Shown here: piece after piece, positions 1 to 9,335 of the stretch
How the letters are laid out: each line of letters opens with the position of its first letter
Position numbering within the stretch: position 1 is the stretch's first letter
DNA from: Burkholderiaceae bacterium
Lineage (GTDB): Bacteria; Pseudomonadota; Gammaproteobacteria; Burkholderiales; Burkholderiaceae_A
NCBI GenBank assembly: GCA_018882785.1
Contig: VERI01000001.1
Span: forward strand, 186,001-250,000
Direction: 5' to 3'
Length of the DNA: 64,000 nt
Translations under genes and position numbers: made by a program
The notes under the pieces: generated by a model
What the model was told of the DNA's origin: nothing
The model's database searches: none
The model's input: the letters and a program-made list of their open reading frames with translations, nothing else

Positions 1-60
1 ACGTGCACGACCGGGCTCACTTGCCAGAAACCCCTATGTCCGAGATACTTATGGGTTTTC

Positions 61-86
61 CGGGGCCAAGCCCCGCTAAATTTTTT
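61..86 (+). terminator. Stem-loop with T run ahead of rpsU
   Basis: A 6-bp perfect stem (CGGGGC/GCCCCG, 3-nt loop) is followed within about 5 nt by a run of six T. It could terminate an upstream transcript or act as a leader structure for rpsU, whose start lies about 15 bp downstream. The short stem and the offset T run leave its role uncertain. Confidence 0.4.
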
Positions 87-101
87 GGAAAGACGTCCAC
101 G

Positions 102-314
102 ATGCCGGTTGTTCGAGTCAAAGAAAACGAGCCCTTTGAGGCTGCCCTTCGCCGCTTTAAGCGCACCATCGAAAAGATCGGTCTGCTCACCGAGCTGCGC
201 GCCCGAGAGTTCTATGAAAAACCCACGGCGGAGCGCAAGCGGAAAAAAGCGGCTGCGGTGAAGCGCCACTATAAGCGCGTTCGCAGCATGATGTTGCCCA
301 AGCGCAAATATTAA
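102..314 (+). CDS. rpsU: 30S ribosomal protein S21
   Basis: Small, very basic 70-residue protein with the S21 pattern: N-terminal [13 protein letters not shown], then the FKRTIEK segment and a Lys/Arg-rich C-terminus ending in PKRKY. S21 binds the 30S subunit near the mRNA exit side and helps initiation. The length equals the usual bacterial length, so the ATG at 102 was preferred over the longer open frame; a GGAAAG ribosome-binding site lies upstream. It opens the rpsU-yqeY-dnaG-rpoD block, the classic macromolecular synthesis operon. The next gene starts directly after its stop codon. Confidence 0.95.
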   Translation: MPVVRVKENEPFEAALRRFKRTIEKIGLLTELRAREFYEKPTAERKRKKAAAVKRHYKRVRSMMLPKRKY

Positions 315-761
315 TTGTCCGTTAAGGCCCGTCTTCAGGAAGACATCAAGGCCGCGATGCGGGCCAAAGCGCCCGAGCGGCTCTCCACGCTGCGGCTTGT
401 CGCTGCGGCGATTAAGCAAAAAGAAGTCGACGAGCGTATCGAGCTCGATGATGCTGCGGTCCTCTCCGTTCTGGAGAAGATGATCAAGCAGCGAAAAGAT
501 TCCATTACACAGTTCGCCGCGGGCAATCGTCAGGATCTGGTGGCCAAGGAACAGTCCGAACTCGATATTCTTCAGGCCTACATGCCCGCGCAGATGTCCC
601 CCGCGGAGGTTGATGCCGCGATCACCGCAGCAATTACCGCCTCTGGTGCAGTGGGCCCGCAGGCCATGGGCAAGGTAATGGCGGTACTCAAACCGCAGCT
701 TGCGGGGAAAGCCGATATGGGCCTGGTATCGCAGCGGTTAAAAGCCTTGCTATCGCGCTAG
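315..761 (+). CDS. yqeY: GatB/YqeY domain protein
   Basis: 148 residues matching the stand-alone YqeY family, related to the tail domain of the amidotransferase subunit GatB. Typical features are the N-terminal RLQEDIKAAMRAK helix, the LSTLRL segment and the C-terminal GPQAMGKVMAVLKPQ and GKADM motifs. Its biochemical role is not settled; a tRNA-binding role is inferred from GatB. The start is TTG at 315, immediately after the rpsU stop, which implies translational coupling. A yqeY between rpsU and dnaG is common in proteobacteria. Confidence 0.88.
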   Translation: MSVKARLQEDIKAAMRAKAPERLSTLRLVAAAIKQKEVDERIELDDAAVLSVLEKMIKQRKDSITQFAAGNRQDLVAKEQSELDILQAYMPAQMSPAEVDAAITAAITASGAVGPQAMGKVMAVLKPQLAGKADMGLVSQRLKALLSR

Positions 762-846
762 TCACCACACGTTCTCGGCGTGCGTCCTGGCTGGGGCGTT
801 CGCCACCGCGGGGCCATCGGCCTGTGTCGGGCGATACACTAGTCGC

Positions 847-2664
847 ATGATTCCCCAGCAATTCATTGACGACTTATTGCGTCGTGTCGACGTTGTCGAG
901 ATTGTTGGCCAGCATGTTCAGCTGAAAAAAGCCGGAGTGAACTATTCGGGCTTATGTCCATTTCACACCGAAAAGTCGCCGTCCTTCACGGTCAGTCCTA
1001 CGAAACAGTTTTATCACTGCTTTGGCTGTGGTGCCCATGGCACTGCCTTGGGTTTCCTGATTGAACACCTGGGCATGCCCTTCCCGCAGGCCGTAGAGGA
1101 ACTCGCCCGTCGCGTTGGTCTTGAGGTTCCCCGACAGGCGCCGCCGGGCGATCCCCAGGCGCGCAAGCGCGAGACAGATCAGCGTGCCCGGCTCAAGGAC
1201 TATCTTCTCGAGGCAGCGAAGTTTTATCAGCGCCGATTAAAAGACGCACCGCATGCCATTGACTATCTCAAAGGCCGTGGACTATCCGGCGAGATTGCTG
1301 CCCGCTATCACCTGGGTTACGCGCCGGATGCATGGCAGTCGCTGCAATCTGTTTTCTCGGATTATCAGAATCGAGATCTGGTCGATGCAGGACTGGTCAT
1401 CGAGGGTGAGGCGGATAAGCGTTACGATCGCTTTCGCGATCGGATCATGTTCCCGATACTGAGCGGCCGCGGTGAAGTGCTGGGCTTCGGTGCGCGCACG
1501 CTTGGCAACGATGAGCCGAAATACCTGAACTCACCAGAGACACCCGTTTTTTCGAAGGGCTTTGAGTTGTATGGCGTCTTCGAGGCCCGCCCGGCCATTC
1601 GAGAGGCCCGTCAGGTCTGGGTGGTCGAGGGTTACATGGATGTGGTTGCCCTTGCCCAGCACGGACTCGGCCATGCAGTGGCGACTCTTGGTACAGCGAC
1701 TACGGCACAGCACATACAACAATTACTCCGTCTGAGTGATCGCGTGGTCTTTATGTTTGATGGCGATGCCGCTGGCCAGCGGGCTGCTGCTCGGGCGCTC
1801 GAGACTGCGCTGCCATTTGCATCAGAGCAGAATCGAATCGATTTTGCGTTTCTGCCGCAAGAACATGATCCAGACAGTTTTGTGCGTGCCCATGGCGCAG
1901 AGGCGTTGCGCTCTTGGGCATCGAATGCCAAGCCGTTATCGGCCTGGCTGCTTGAGCTTGCGGGCGCAGGCCAGTCTCTGGAAATCGCGGAAGGCCGAGC
2001 GGCTGCGGTGGCGGAGGCAAAACGATTATTGGCAATGATGAATGCCGGGCCACTGCGCAGTCAGATCATGCGCGAGGCGGCAAGACGTTTCGATGTCGAG
2101 GACTTTGGTGTGACGCCAGCGGCACAGCCCGGCGCTGCGAGGGATGCGCGGGGCTGGGGGGATCGGCCTAGGGCGTCGTCAGGTGAGTCGGGTCGTTTTT
2201 CTCGACCGGTGATTCGCCCGCTTGCGGAGCGTCTCTTGCAGATCTTGGTTCGGGCGCCCGACTGGGCAAGACGCGTAGATCGCGACATCGCTGCGAGCCT
2301 TGATGACGGGCAGGGCGCGCTTTTAGACTGGATCCTTCAGCGCCTGGCACCTGATGGAAAGACGAGTTTCGCTGCGCTCCATGAGGCGGCGTTGGCAGAG
2401 GGGCGGGAACGGGGATCCGATGCCGTGCGCCTGTTCATTCGACTTGCCCAGCCTGATGCCGCGCTGGACGAGCTCGCCGACGGTCCAGTGCAGCCATTTC
2501 AGGAGGAGTTCGAACGTGCAATTTCGCGGCTAAGACTGCGCACGCTGGAGGAGCAGGCTGCCCGACTGGCCAATCTGGCCGCGCAAGATCCGATGGCCCT
2601 GGGAGAGCTGCAGCAGGTCAGGGAGACCATCCGGCTGCTGAAGGCGGGAACCCCGCCGCAGTAG
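847..2664 (+). CDS. dnaG: DNA primase DnaG
   Basis: 605 residues with the full bacterial primase layout. A CHC2 zinc-binding domain comes first (Cys37, His40, Cys58, Cys61 in a CPFH...CFGC pattern). The catalytic core and TOPRIM fold follow (VVEGYMDV near residue 260 and a later DGD motif). The C-terminal part, about residues 450-605, matches the helicase-interacting domain in position only. The enzyme makes RNA primers at the replication fork. It lies between yqeY and rpoD. The intergenic 762-846 holds a possible weak promoter (TACACT) just before the ATG. The stop codon lies inside a small stem-loop at 2662-2681. Confidence 0.95.
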   Translation: MIPQQFIDDLLRRVDVVEIVGQHVQLKKAGVNYSGLCPFHTEKSPSFTVSPTKQFYHCFGCGAHGTALGFLIEHLGMPFPQAVEELARRVGLEVPRQAPPGDPQARKRETDQRARLKDYLLEAAKFYQRRLKDAPHAIDYLKGRGLSGEIAARYHLGYAPDAWQSLQSVFSDYQNRDLVDAGLVIEGEADKRYDRFRDRIMFPILSGRGEVLGFGARTLGNDEPKYLNSPETPVFSKGFELYGVFEARPAIREARQVWVVEGYMDVVALAQHGLGHAVATLGTATTAQHIQQLLRLSDRVVFMFDGDAAGQRAAARALETALPFASEQNRIDFAFLPQEHDPDSFVRAHGAEALRSWASNAKPLSAWLLELAGAGQSLEIAEGRAAAVAEAKRLLAMMNAGPLRSQIMREAARRFDVEDFGVTPAAQPGAARDARGWGDRPRASSGESGRFSRPVIRPLAERLLQILVRAPDWARRVDRDIAASLDDGQGALLDWILQRLAPDGKTSFAALHEAALAEGRERGSDAVRLFIRLAQPDAALDELADGPVQPFQEEFERAISRLRLRTLEEQAARLANLAAQDPMALGELQQVRETIRLLKAGTPPQ

Positions 2665-2704
2665 CCGATTTTTTGCGGCTAAGGTACTGATTTTTCAGTT
2701 TTTT

Positions 2705-2713
2705 TGCTATAAT
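2705..2713 (+). promoter_or_regulatory. Extended -10 promoter before rpoD
   Basis: A perfect TATAAT at 2708-2713 is preceded by TG one base upstream, giving the extended -10 form that can work without a good -35; none is obvious here. It lies about 36 bp before the rpoD ATG, so rpoD probably has its own promoter in addition to read-through from dnaG. Confidence 0.6.
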
Positions 2714-2748
2714 GGAGGGTTTCCGCCGAATTGCCACACAAGGACCGG

Positions 2749-5430
2749 ATGCCCGTGAGCAAAGCCCAGAAATCGACCGCCAAGACTGCCTCAAAGAAAC
2801 CCGCCGCCAAGCGCCCAGATGCCCCGAAGAAGCCAGCCGCTAAGCCATCGGCCTCATCGAAACCTGTGGTAAAAGCGGCCGCGAAGCCTGCGGCAAAAAA
2901 ACCCGTTGTAAAGCCTGCCGCCAAGACGGCGAAGCCCAACGCCAAGAAACCGACCGCAGCAGCGAAAAAGCCTGTTGTTGCCAAGCCAGCTGTCAGTAAG
3001 ACTACAAAGCCAGCCGGAAAAAAACCGGCCGCAAAGCCGCCGGCCAAACCCGCCAAGCCTGCAGCCAAGTCCGTAGCGAAGCCCGCGGCCAAACCGGCTG
3101 CAAAGTCGTCGTCAAAGACACCGGCGAAGGCCGCGCCGAAATCGGCTGCCAAGCCCGCCCCAAAGACGCCTGTAAAAAAACCAGTAGCGCAGCCCGGCAA
3201 GAAATCGGTTGTTGCGAAGGGTGCGGACAAAAAGCCCGCGGTCGCAGGCAAGGCAGCCGCATCCAAATCGGCGGCCATGCAGCCAGAACCGAAAAAGCAA
3301 GCACCCCAAAAACCAGAGCCTAAAAAAGCCGAGGCGAAAAAGTCTCCGCCGCCTGCTGCTGAAAAGCCCGCACCCCGTCCGAAGGGCAAGCCTGGGCGGC
3401 CACCAAAGAAATCGCCTGAGCAGCTCGAGGCCGAGGCCAGTGGCCTAGACGACACGGTGATCGACGATGTCGAGGTCGCCGATGTCATTGAACCGCCTCC
3501 ACCGCCGAAGAAAGGTTCTGCCCGTCGCGCACGTGATCGCGTACTGAAGGAGTTTCTGCCGGCGGGAGGCGCCGTTACGCCTGAGGAGCTCGAGGCGCGT
3601 AAAGCCAAGATCAAAACGTTGTTCAAGCTCGGCAAGGAACGTGGCTATCTGACCTATTCAGAGATCAACGACCATCTGCCCGAAAACGTCGTTGAGGCTG
3701 AGCAGATCGAATCCATTGTGGCGACCTTCAGCGATATGGGCATTGCAGTCTACGAGCAGGCGCCGGATACCGAGACCCTGCTGCTGACCAGTAATGCGCC
3801 TGCTTCCGATGACGACGACGCAGAAGAGCAGGCCGAGGCAGCCCTGCAGACGGTTGATTCTGAATTTGGCCGGACCACCGATCCGGTACGCATGTATATG
3901 CGTGAGATGGGCACAGTGGAGCTGTTGACCCGCGAAGGCGAGATTGTGATCGCCAAGAAAATTGAGGAAGGCCTTCGCGATATTGTGATGGCGATCTCAG
4001 CATGCCCGATCACGATTGCCGAGGTCTTGGACAGTGCTGACAAGATTCGTGAGGGCGGCATGCCCATCAGTGACGTAGTGGATGGCATCGTCGATCCAAA
4101 TGCGCCAGAGGAAGACCTGCTGTCCTCCACCGAGGCGGAATTCGCTGCTATCGAAGCCTCTGAGGAGGTCGATGATGATGGTGCAGCTGCTGCCGCCGCC
4201 AACAACGCACGACTCGAAGAGCGCAAGGTAGCCGCCCTTGAAAAATTTGATGTGATTCAGAAGGCATTCGACAAGATGCGGAAGTCGGTGGAGACCGATG
4301 GGTATAAATCTCCCGGCTACGAGAAGTCTCAGAAGATCATCAGCAATGAATTTATGAGCATCCGCTTTACGGCCAAGATGGTGGAGCGCCTCGCGGATAC
4401 GCTGCGCAATCAGGTCGAGGATGTTCGTAAGATTGAACGAAAGATTCGTTCAATTGCTGTGGACAAAGTGGGCCTTACCCAGGACTGGTTCATCAAGGAA
4501 TTTCCTGGTAATGAAACCAATCTGGAGCTCTTTGCTAAAAAAGTACCTTCAGCAGGCGCCTCTACCCAGCTGCTCCAGCGCAATCTTCCGGCACTGCAGG
4601 AGGAGCAGCAAAAGCTCATCACTCTGCAGACCAGGGTCGTGCTCCCGCTGCATGACCTGAAAGAAATTCACAAGCAGATGACCGCGGGCGAGCGCAAGGC
4701 CCGCGCCGCCAAGAAAGAGATGACCGAGGCCAACCTGCGCCTGGTGATTTCGATTGCGAAGAAATACACCAATCGTGGCCTGCAGTTCTTGGATCTCATC
4801 CAGGAGGGCAATATTGGCCTGATGAAGGCGGTCGATAAATTTGAGTATCGACGTGGCTACAAGTTCTCTACCTATGCAACCTGGTGGATTCGGCAGGCGA
4901 TCACCCGATCGATTGCGGATCAGGCCCGCACCATTCGTATCCCGGTCCACATGATCGAGACCATCAACAAGATGAATCGCATCTCACGGCAGATTCTTCA
5001 AGAGACCGGTAAGGAGCCTGATCCGGCCACTCTGGCCGTGAAGATGGAGATGCCAGAGGACAAGATTAGGAAAATCCTCAAGATCGCCAAGGAGCCTATC
5101 TCGATGGAGACACCAATTGGTGATGACGATGACTCCCATCTTGGGGACTTCATCGAAGACACCAATACCGTAGCTCCGATGGAGGCCGCACTCCAGGATT
5201 CGATGCGCGATGTGGTCAAAGAAGTGCTTGATTCGCTCACCCCGCGTGAGGCAAAGGTGCTGCGTATGCGGTTCGGTGTGGAGATGGCCACTGACCACAC
5301 ACTTGAAGAAGTCGGGAAACAGTTTGATGTTACGCGTGAGCGAATACGTCAGATCGAGGCCAAGGCCTTGCGTAAGCTGCGACACCCCAGCCGCAGCGAT
5401 AAGCTGAAGAGCTTCTTAGATACGCTGTAG
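2749..5430 (+). CDS. rpoD: Primary sigma factor RpoD with long basic N-terminal extension
   Basis: 893 residues from the ATG at 2749, which has AAGGA just upstream; a TTG at 2731 and a GTG at 2755 are alternatives. The C-terminal half is standard sigma-70: region 1.1 from about residue 265, region 1.2 near 376 ([12 protein letters not shown]), the regions 2.3-2.4 core helix ([12 protein letters not shown]) near 709, and region 4 ending with the [17 protein letters not shown] helix-turn-helix. The first 264 residues are a low-complexity run of Lys, Ala and Pro like a histone H1 tail, with an AT-hook-like [12 protein letters not shown] at 210-221. E. coli RpoD has 613 residues, so the extra length is mainly this tail. 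Similar basic tails are known on some betaproteobacterial RpoD proteins. A strong terminator follows. Confidence 0.95.
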   Translation: MPVSKAQKSTAKTASKKPAAKRPDAPKKPAAKPSASSKPVVKAAAKPAAKKPVVKPAAKTAKPNAKKPTAAAKKPVVAKPAVSKTTKPAGKKPAAKPPAKPAKPAAKSVAKPAAKPAAKSSSKTPAKAAPKSAAKPAPKTPVKKPVAQPGKKSVVAKGADKKPAVAGKAAASKSAAMQPEPKKQAPQKPEPKKAEAKKSPPPAAEKPAPRPKGKPGRPPKKSPEQLEAEASGLDDTVIDDVEVADVIEPPPPPKKGSARRARDRVLKEFLPAGGAVTPEELEARKAKIKTLFKLGKERGYLTYSEINDHLPENVVEAEQIESIVATFSDMGIAVYEQAPDTETLLLTSNAPASDDDDAEEQAEAALQTVDSEFGRTTDPVRMYMREMGTVELLTREGEIVIAKKIEEGLRDIVMAISACPITIAEVLDSADKIREGGMPISDVVDGIVDPNAPEEDLLSSTEAEFAAIEASEEVDDDGAAAAAANNARLEERKVAALEKFDVIQKAFDKMRKSVETDGYKSPGYEKSQKIISNEFMSIRFTAKMVERLADTLRNQVEDVRKIERKIRSIAVDKVGLTQDWFIKEFPGNETNLELFAKKVPSAGASTQLLQRNLPALQEEQQKLITLQTRVVLPLHDLKEIHKQMTAGERKARAAKKEMTEANLRLVISIAKKYTNRGLQFLDLIQEGNIGLMKAVDKFEYRRGYKFSTYATWWIRQAITRSIADQARTIRIPVHMIETINKMNRISRQILQETGKEPDPATLAVKMEMPEDKIRKILKIAKEPISMETPIGDDDDSHLGDFIEDTNTVAPMEAALQDSMRDVVKEVLDSLTPREAKVLRMRFGVEMATDHTLEEVGKQFDVTRERIRQIEAKALRKLRHPSRSDKLKSFLDTL

Positions 5431-5438
5431 ATGTAATC

Positions 5439-5462
5439 GGCCCGGGGAACCGGGCCTTTTTT
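5439..5462 (+). terminator. Rho-independent terminator after rpoD
   Basis: A 7-bp perfect GC stem (GGCCCGG/CCGGGCC) with a GGAA tetraloop is followed directly by six T, starting 9 bp after the rpoD stop. It ends the rpsU-rpoD block. Confidence 0.93.
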
Positions 5463-5506
5463 CTGCCGCATGATGCACAGTGGCAGTGATGCGGAGTGGT
5501 ACACGG

Positions 5507-5583
5507 GGGCCGTTAGCTCAGTTGGTTAGAGCAGAGGACTCATAATCCTTTGGTCGCTGGTTCGAGTCCAGCACGGCCTACCA
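5507..5583 (+). tRNA. tRNA with CAU anticodon, probably tRNA-Ile2 (AUA reader)
   Basis: A 77-nt cloverleaf with encoded CCA. The acceptor stem GGGCCGT pairs with ACGGCCT (first pair G-U). The D arm, the anticodon stem AGGA/TCCT with loop CTCATAA (anticodon CAT at 5541-5543) and the T arm GCTGG/CCAGC are all intact. CAU can mean Met or, after lysidine modification by TilS, Ile. The variable/T-arm stretch TTGGTCGCTGGTTC resembles E. coli tRNA-Ile2 more than elongator tRNA-Met, so Ile2 is preferred. Confidence 0.9.
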
Positions 5584-5613
5584 TTAGCACCGAATTTTCA
5601 CAGGATAAAGATC

Positions 5614-6381
5614 ATTAAAGTTTTTCTCAGCTTCTTGTTGTGCGGCATTTGTTCCGGCCTAAATGCCGCAACTGGGGTACTGATACCGTATGGGGCGACT
5701 GAAGAGCAGAAAGTGCCCACGGTAACCTTGATGTATGACCATCCTGCTGCCGTGGCCACGATGATTGTCATTCTCGGGGGGGAGGGCCGCATCGGCATTC
5801 ATGAGAAAACTAAAGATACGAAGACCCAGTCGGCACTCATGACCCGGCTCCTCTCTGAAGATGGTTTCTCAAAAAAACCGATCAATGTAGTGATTTTCGA
5901 TAGCCCCCTACATCTTAATCCGGTGAGTCTTCGCTATAGCAATGAGCATTTGGAGCGAATCCGTTCGGTCGTGAGGTTTTATAAAGAGAAATATCGAACA
6001 CCTATCATTCTCTTCGGCCATAGCAATGGATCTGTGAGTGTTTCCGAGTACTTCAATAAATATATTCAGAATCCAGAGATAGTTGCACTCGTTGTCAGTG
6101 CAAGTAAATCGGATATTGTGATTAAGCAGCCCGTTTCACTGCCAATACTTTTTCTACATCATGTTGATGATCAATGTCGACTAACGCCGTTTCAATCAGC
6201 ACAGCGAAATTTTGAAAGAGTGAAGAGTGTCAATGCAAAATACACAGGTCTTGGCACCGTGAGGGGTGGTGATGCCTCGGGTGACCCGTGCCGGGATGGG
6301 AAGCATATGTTCCTCGGTGCCTATGAGGAGGCGGCTCGGTTCGTTTCGGACTTCATCAGTAGCCAGGTCATTGGAGATTAG
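5614..6381 (+). CDS. Probable secreted alpha/beta-hydrolase-like protein
   Basis: About 255 residues, no confident family. It has a nucleophile-elbow-like GHSNGS motif, a preceding strand (TPIILFGHS), a downstream LPILFLHHVDDQC with a possible acidic residue, and a late GKHMF with a possible catalytic His. This is an alpha/beta hydrolase arrangement; the substrate is unknown. The first ordinary start codon (TTG 5635) would cut through a hydrophobic segment. Starting at ATT 5614, 8 nt after AGGA, gives a normal signal peptide (IKVFLSFLLCGICSGLNAA). A non-standard start is therefore likely but unproven. The gene is visibly more AT-rich than its neighbours, which suggests acquisition by transfer. 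It ends 2 bp before the next gene. Confidence 0.6.
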   Translation: MKVFLSFLLCGICSGLNAATGVLIPYGATEEQKVPTVTLMYDHPAAVATMIVILGGEGRIGIHEKTKDTKTQSALMTRLLSEDGFSKKPINVVIFDSPLHLNPVSLRYSNEHLERIRSVVRFYKEKYRTPIILFGHSNGSVSVSEYFNKYIQNPEIVALVVSASKSDIVIKQPVSLPILFLHHVDDQCRLTPFQSAQRNFERVKSVNAKYTGLGTVRGGDASGDPCRDGKHMFLGAYEEAARFVSDFISSQVIGD

Positions 6382-6383
6382 TT

Positions 6384-7019
6384 GTGGCAATCGTAGATCC
6401 CATCCATCAGCTCCAGTTTTCTATTGAGATCGTCGCGACCCTGTCGTTTGCGCTCTCAGGGCTGATCGCCGCTGCCCGCAAGAAGCTTGATCCGGTTGGT
6501 CTGTGCATGGTCTCTGGCGTAGCAGCCTTTGGGGGCGGCACATTACGCGACATCTTGCTGGATCGTCGGCCGTTTTTTTGGATTGAAAACTCCTACTGGC
6601 TGTGGCTTCTCCTCGGCCTTGTGATTGTGGCGATGCTCTTAATGCGAGGCCGTCATCTGCAGTTAACGGAGCGCGCTATTCAAATTCCTGATGCGTTGGG
6701 CCTTGGGCTTTTCACCGCGCTGGGCACCCAGATTGCTCTGGAACATGGCCTGCCCGGCATTGCCGCAGTGTTGATGGGCGTGGTTACCGCCGTTTTTGGC
6801 GGTGTGCTTCGTGACCTGTTCTGCAATGAGCTTCCAAAAGCATTTTCAGATCATCAGCCTTACGCGGTGTTTGCCTTTCTTGGCGGCGGCACCTTAGTGA
6901 TCATGAATGCGCTTGGGGTGGCCGACTCTATTGGACTTATCGCGGCATTCGGAATTACGGCTCTGCTGCGGGTATTGGCCTTGTTACGGGGCTGGCGGGT
7001 GCCCGCCTGGCGAGAATAA
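6384..7019 (+). CDS. YicG/TRIC-type inner-membrane protein
   Basis: 211 residues with about seven hydrophobic segments. It has the internal duplication of the UPF0126/YicG family: each half carries a Gly-rich motif followed by a conserved Arg-Asp (GVAAFGGGTLRDILL and GVVTAVFGGVLRDLF). Bacterial relatives include trimeric intracellular cation channels, so an ion-channel role is possible but not shown here. The start is GTG at 6384, 2 bp after the upstream stop. Its end overlaps the end of the convergent esterase gene by about 36 bp. Confidence 0.82.
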   Translation: MAIVDPIHQLQFSIEIVATLSFALSGLIAAARKKLDPVGLCMVSGVAAFGGGTLRDILLDRRPFFWIENSYWLWLLLGLVIVAMLLMRGRHLQLTERAIQIPDALGLGLFTALGTQIALEHGLPGIAAVLMGVVTAVFGGVLRDLFCNELPKAFSDHQPYAVFAFLGGGTLVIMNALGVADSIGLIAAFGITALLRVLALLRGWRVPAWRE

Positions 7020-7832
7020 GAGCTCCTCACAGCAACGGAAAAGTGGTGTGTCGGGCTCGCTGAGTGGATTCAGAATATTGAAGTGATGCAGGCCAGGAAG
7101 CAGGCCCTGGTCCTCGGCGTCCCAGGCGCTCGCAAACCGGCGGGTTTGTTGATGAAATTCCGTACTCTCCAGGGCGCCAGCATAAAGCCGTAATCGGCAA
7201 TCCTTCTGGGGGCGCGGGAGATGCCCTGGGGAGAGCGCCTGCGCGGCAGATTCACTCAGGTTCAGGTCTGCATTGATCGAGGTCTGAAGAAGGGGTGTCA
7301 GATCGTAAATTCCAGATAGGCCCAGCAGGGCTGCCGGGCTTTTGAGAGTCGGATCGCCAAGGATCATGGCGGCGAGGTGGGCGCCTGCTGAGTGCCCCAC
7401 CAGCAGCAGCCGCGATGGATCAATGTTGAGCTGCTCACGCTCATGTAAGACCCACTGATAATGCGCCCTGATTTGCGTCACGATGTCTTCAAGGTTTGCC
7501 TGCGGGCAGAGCATGTAGTTCGGAATCAGCACATGCGCCCCACGGGCGACCCAAGGCGGTGCGATGAAACTGAAATCCGATTTATCCATGGACCGCCAAT
7601 AGCCGCCATGGATGAAAATGAGACATGGTGCTTTCGACGCCAGGCCCTCGGCGGGAAAGAAGTCCGCAGTACCGTTGGTCGCAGGATCAAACTGCAGATC
7701 ACAATGGGCTTTGAGCGTGGCCCGTGCGTGGGCGCTCTTAGCCCGCCAGTCGGAAAACCAGCGCATATGGTCCGGCACTGCCAGTCGGGCGTTGTATGCG
7801 CGATCGAGCGCCTCAGAAAATGTTGGCGCCAT
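6984..7832 (-). CDS. Alpha/beta hydrolase, esterase or arylformamidase-like
   Basis: 282 residues. It has the HGGYWRSMDKS oxyanion-hole motif, the nucleophile elbow GHSAGAH and a late His in the HFNIL segment. This combination is typical of the hormone-sensitive-lipase/kynurenine-formamidase-like group. It starts (ATG 7832) about 20 bp after the ABC transporter ATPase gene on the same strand, so it is probably the last gene of that operon. It may hydrolyse an ester or amide related to the imported substrate. No other kynurenine-pathway gene is nearby, so the substrate is open. Confidence 0.78.
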   Translation of the reverse strand: MAPTFSEALDRAYNARLAVPDHMRWFSDWRAKSAHARATLKAHCDLQFDPATNGTADFFPAEGLASKAPCLIFIHGGYWRSMDKSDFSFIAPPWVARGAHVLIPNYMLCPQANLEDIVTQIRAHYQWVLHEREQLNIDPSRLLLVGHSAGAHLAAMILGDPTLKSPAALLGLSGIYDLTPLLQTSINADLNLSESAAQALSPGHLPRPQKDCRLRLYAGALESTEFHQQTRRFASAWDAEDQGLLPGLHHFNILNPLSEPDTPLFRCCEELLFSPGGHPPAP

Positions 7833-7854
7833 GGCCTAATTGATCACAATAGAC

Positions 7855-8586
7855 TTAGACGCCGAGATATCTTTGTACATCATGGCGATGCAATTTAAAT
7901 GCAGCGGCATCACCGGACCAGACCATACGTCCTTTCTCCAGCACCAGGTGCTGATCGGCCAGGCTTTCAAGGGCATCAAGATTTTTATCCACGATGAGGA
8001 TCGATAGACCCTGGCGCTTCAGTAATGCCAGGGCATCCCAGATCTGTTGGCGAATCAGTGGGGCCAGACCTTCGGTTGCCTCATCAAGGATCAGGAGTTT
8101 TGGATTGGTCATCAGGGCCCGGCCAATGGCAAGCATCTGCTGTTCACCGCCGGAGAGTGTTCCGCCACCTTGATGGCGTCGCTCTCGCAGTCTTGGAAAT
8201 AGCGCATAGGTCGATTCAAGCGTCCAGTGATTGCTAAAGTCCGTGCGTGCGGCGACCATGAGATTCTCCTCCACGGTCAGGCGGGGAAAGATCTGGCGTC
8301 CCTCGGGTACCAGCCCCAGTCCGTGCCGGGCGATGACATGTGCCGGGGTGCGCTCCAGATGATGCCCTTGAAAAACAATTTTTCCCGAACGGGCCTGCAG
8401 AAGGCCTGTCAGACATCGAATCGTGCTGGTCTTGCCCATTCCATTGCGTCCGAGCAGGGTCGTGACCTGATGGGCGTGAATGGAGAAACATAAATCAAAT
8501 AGCACCTGGCTGGAATCGTCATAACCGGCGCATAAGTGCTCCACATCAAGAAGTAGGCCGTGCCTGCCTGTGGTGGCCGGGCTCAC
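7855..8586 (-). CDS. livF: Branched-chain amino acid-type ABC transporter ATPase (LivF)
   Basis: 243 residues. Walker A GRNGMGKTS near the start, signature LSGGEQQ, Walker B LLILDEATEGLAP with the LivF-type glycine-leucine sequence, and the short length typical of LivF. It drives uptake of branched-chain amino acids or related acids or amides from the cytoplasmic face. The start is GTG at 8586, overlapping the livG stop (GTGA). It is the fifth gene of the first complete HAAT-type transporter here. Confidence 0.9.
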   Translation of the reverse strand: MSPATTGRHGLLLDVEHLCAGYDDSSQVLFDLCFSIHAHQVTTLLGRNGMGKTSTIRCLTGLLQARSGKIVFQGHHLERTPAHVIARHGLGLVPEGRQIFPRLTVEENLMVAARTDFSNHWTLESTYALFPRLRERRHQGGGTLSGGEQQMLAIGRALMTNPKLLILDEATEGLAPLIRQQIWDALALLKRQGLSILIVDKNLDALESLADQHLVLEKGRMVWSGDAAAFKLHRHDVQRYLGV

Positions 8587-9335
8587 AGGTCACCTCCCAG
8601 ATAGGCCTGCTGAACGACGGCATTGGTTCGGATCATTTCTGGGCGATCACTGGCGAGCACCCGCCCCGCAGTCAGGACGGAAATTCTGTCAGCGAGCGCG
8701 AAAACAGCCTGCATATCGTGCTCCACCAGAATGATGGTGAGCTGGTGTTTTAACTGCTGCAGCAGTTGGACAAGCTGTCGCGTCTCATCCTCGCCCATGC
8801 CGGCCATCGGCTCATCGAGCAGCAAGACCTTTGGCTGCTGGGCGAGCGCTATCGCAATTTCGCATTGCCGTTTTTCTCCGTGTGACAGATGTTCTACCGG
8901 ATCGTTGGCTCGGTGCTCAAGCCCGATCTGCTGTAGTGCCAGGCGTGCCGGAACGAGCAGCTCATGGTCTTGGTCGGCACGACCAAAGAAATCAAACGAC
9001 CGCCGCCGCTGCCCTTGGACGGCAAGACATACATTTTGTAACACTGTAAATCCATTGATGAGCTCTGTGATCTGAAATGACCGTGCCAATCCCTTTAGGC
9101 TGCGGGCCTCAACACTGAGACTGGTAACGTCTTCTTGATCGAGCACGACAGATCCTTCATCTGGCTGAAGATCTCCCGTAATCAGATTAATCAGCGTCGA
9201 TTTTCCAGCGCCGTTCGGCCCAATGATGGCGTGGGTCTCATTGCGGGCAAAGGATAGGGATACGTGATCGGTCGCGCAGAGGGCTCCGAAATGTCGGGTG
9301 AGCTGATTGACCGAAATAAGATCAGATGATTTCAA
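8583..9335 (-). CDS. livG: Branched-chain amino acid-type ABC transporter ATPase (LivG)
   Basis: 250 residues from a TTG at 9335 that overlaps the livM stop as TTGA. The longer open frame inside livM lacks similarity. Walker A GPNGAGKST, signature LSHGEKRQCEIA (the second serine-glycine is altered to His-Gly, which is common in LivG), Walker B VLLLDEPMAGMG and the H-loop LVEHDM are all present. It pairs with the neighbouring LivF ATPase. Confidence 0.9.
   Translation of the reverse strand: MKSSDLISVNQLTRHFGALCATDHVSLSFARNETHAIIGPNGAGKSTLINLITGDLQPDEGSVVLDQEDVTSLSVEARSLKGLARSFQITELINGFTVLQNVCLAVQGQRRRSFDFFGRADQDHELLVPARLALQQIGLEHRANDPVEHLSHGEKRQCEIAIALAQQPKVLLLDEPMAGMGEDETRQLVQLLQQLKHQLTIILVEHDMQAVFALADRISVLTAGRVLASDRPEMIRTNAVVQQAYLGGDL

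Noticed and set aside
28..58. AAACCC/GGGTTT inverted repeat at the window start
   Set aside because: A 6-bp stem with a 19-nt loop, too weak to call.
2679..3635. Long reverse open frame (318 codons) opposite rpoD
   Set aside because: It mirrors the Lys/Ala/Pro repeat region and reads as a Gly/Ala/Phe repeat; no ribosome-binding site or family similarity.
5507..5583. Elongator tRNA-Met
   Set aside because: CAU anticodon fits, but the T-arm and variable-loop sequence are closer to tRNA-Ile2; left as a probable call.
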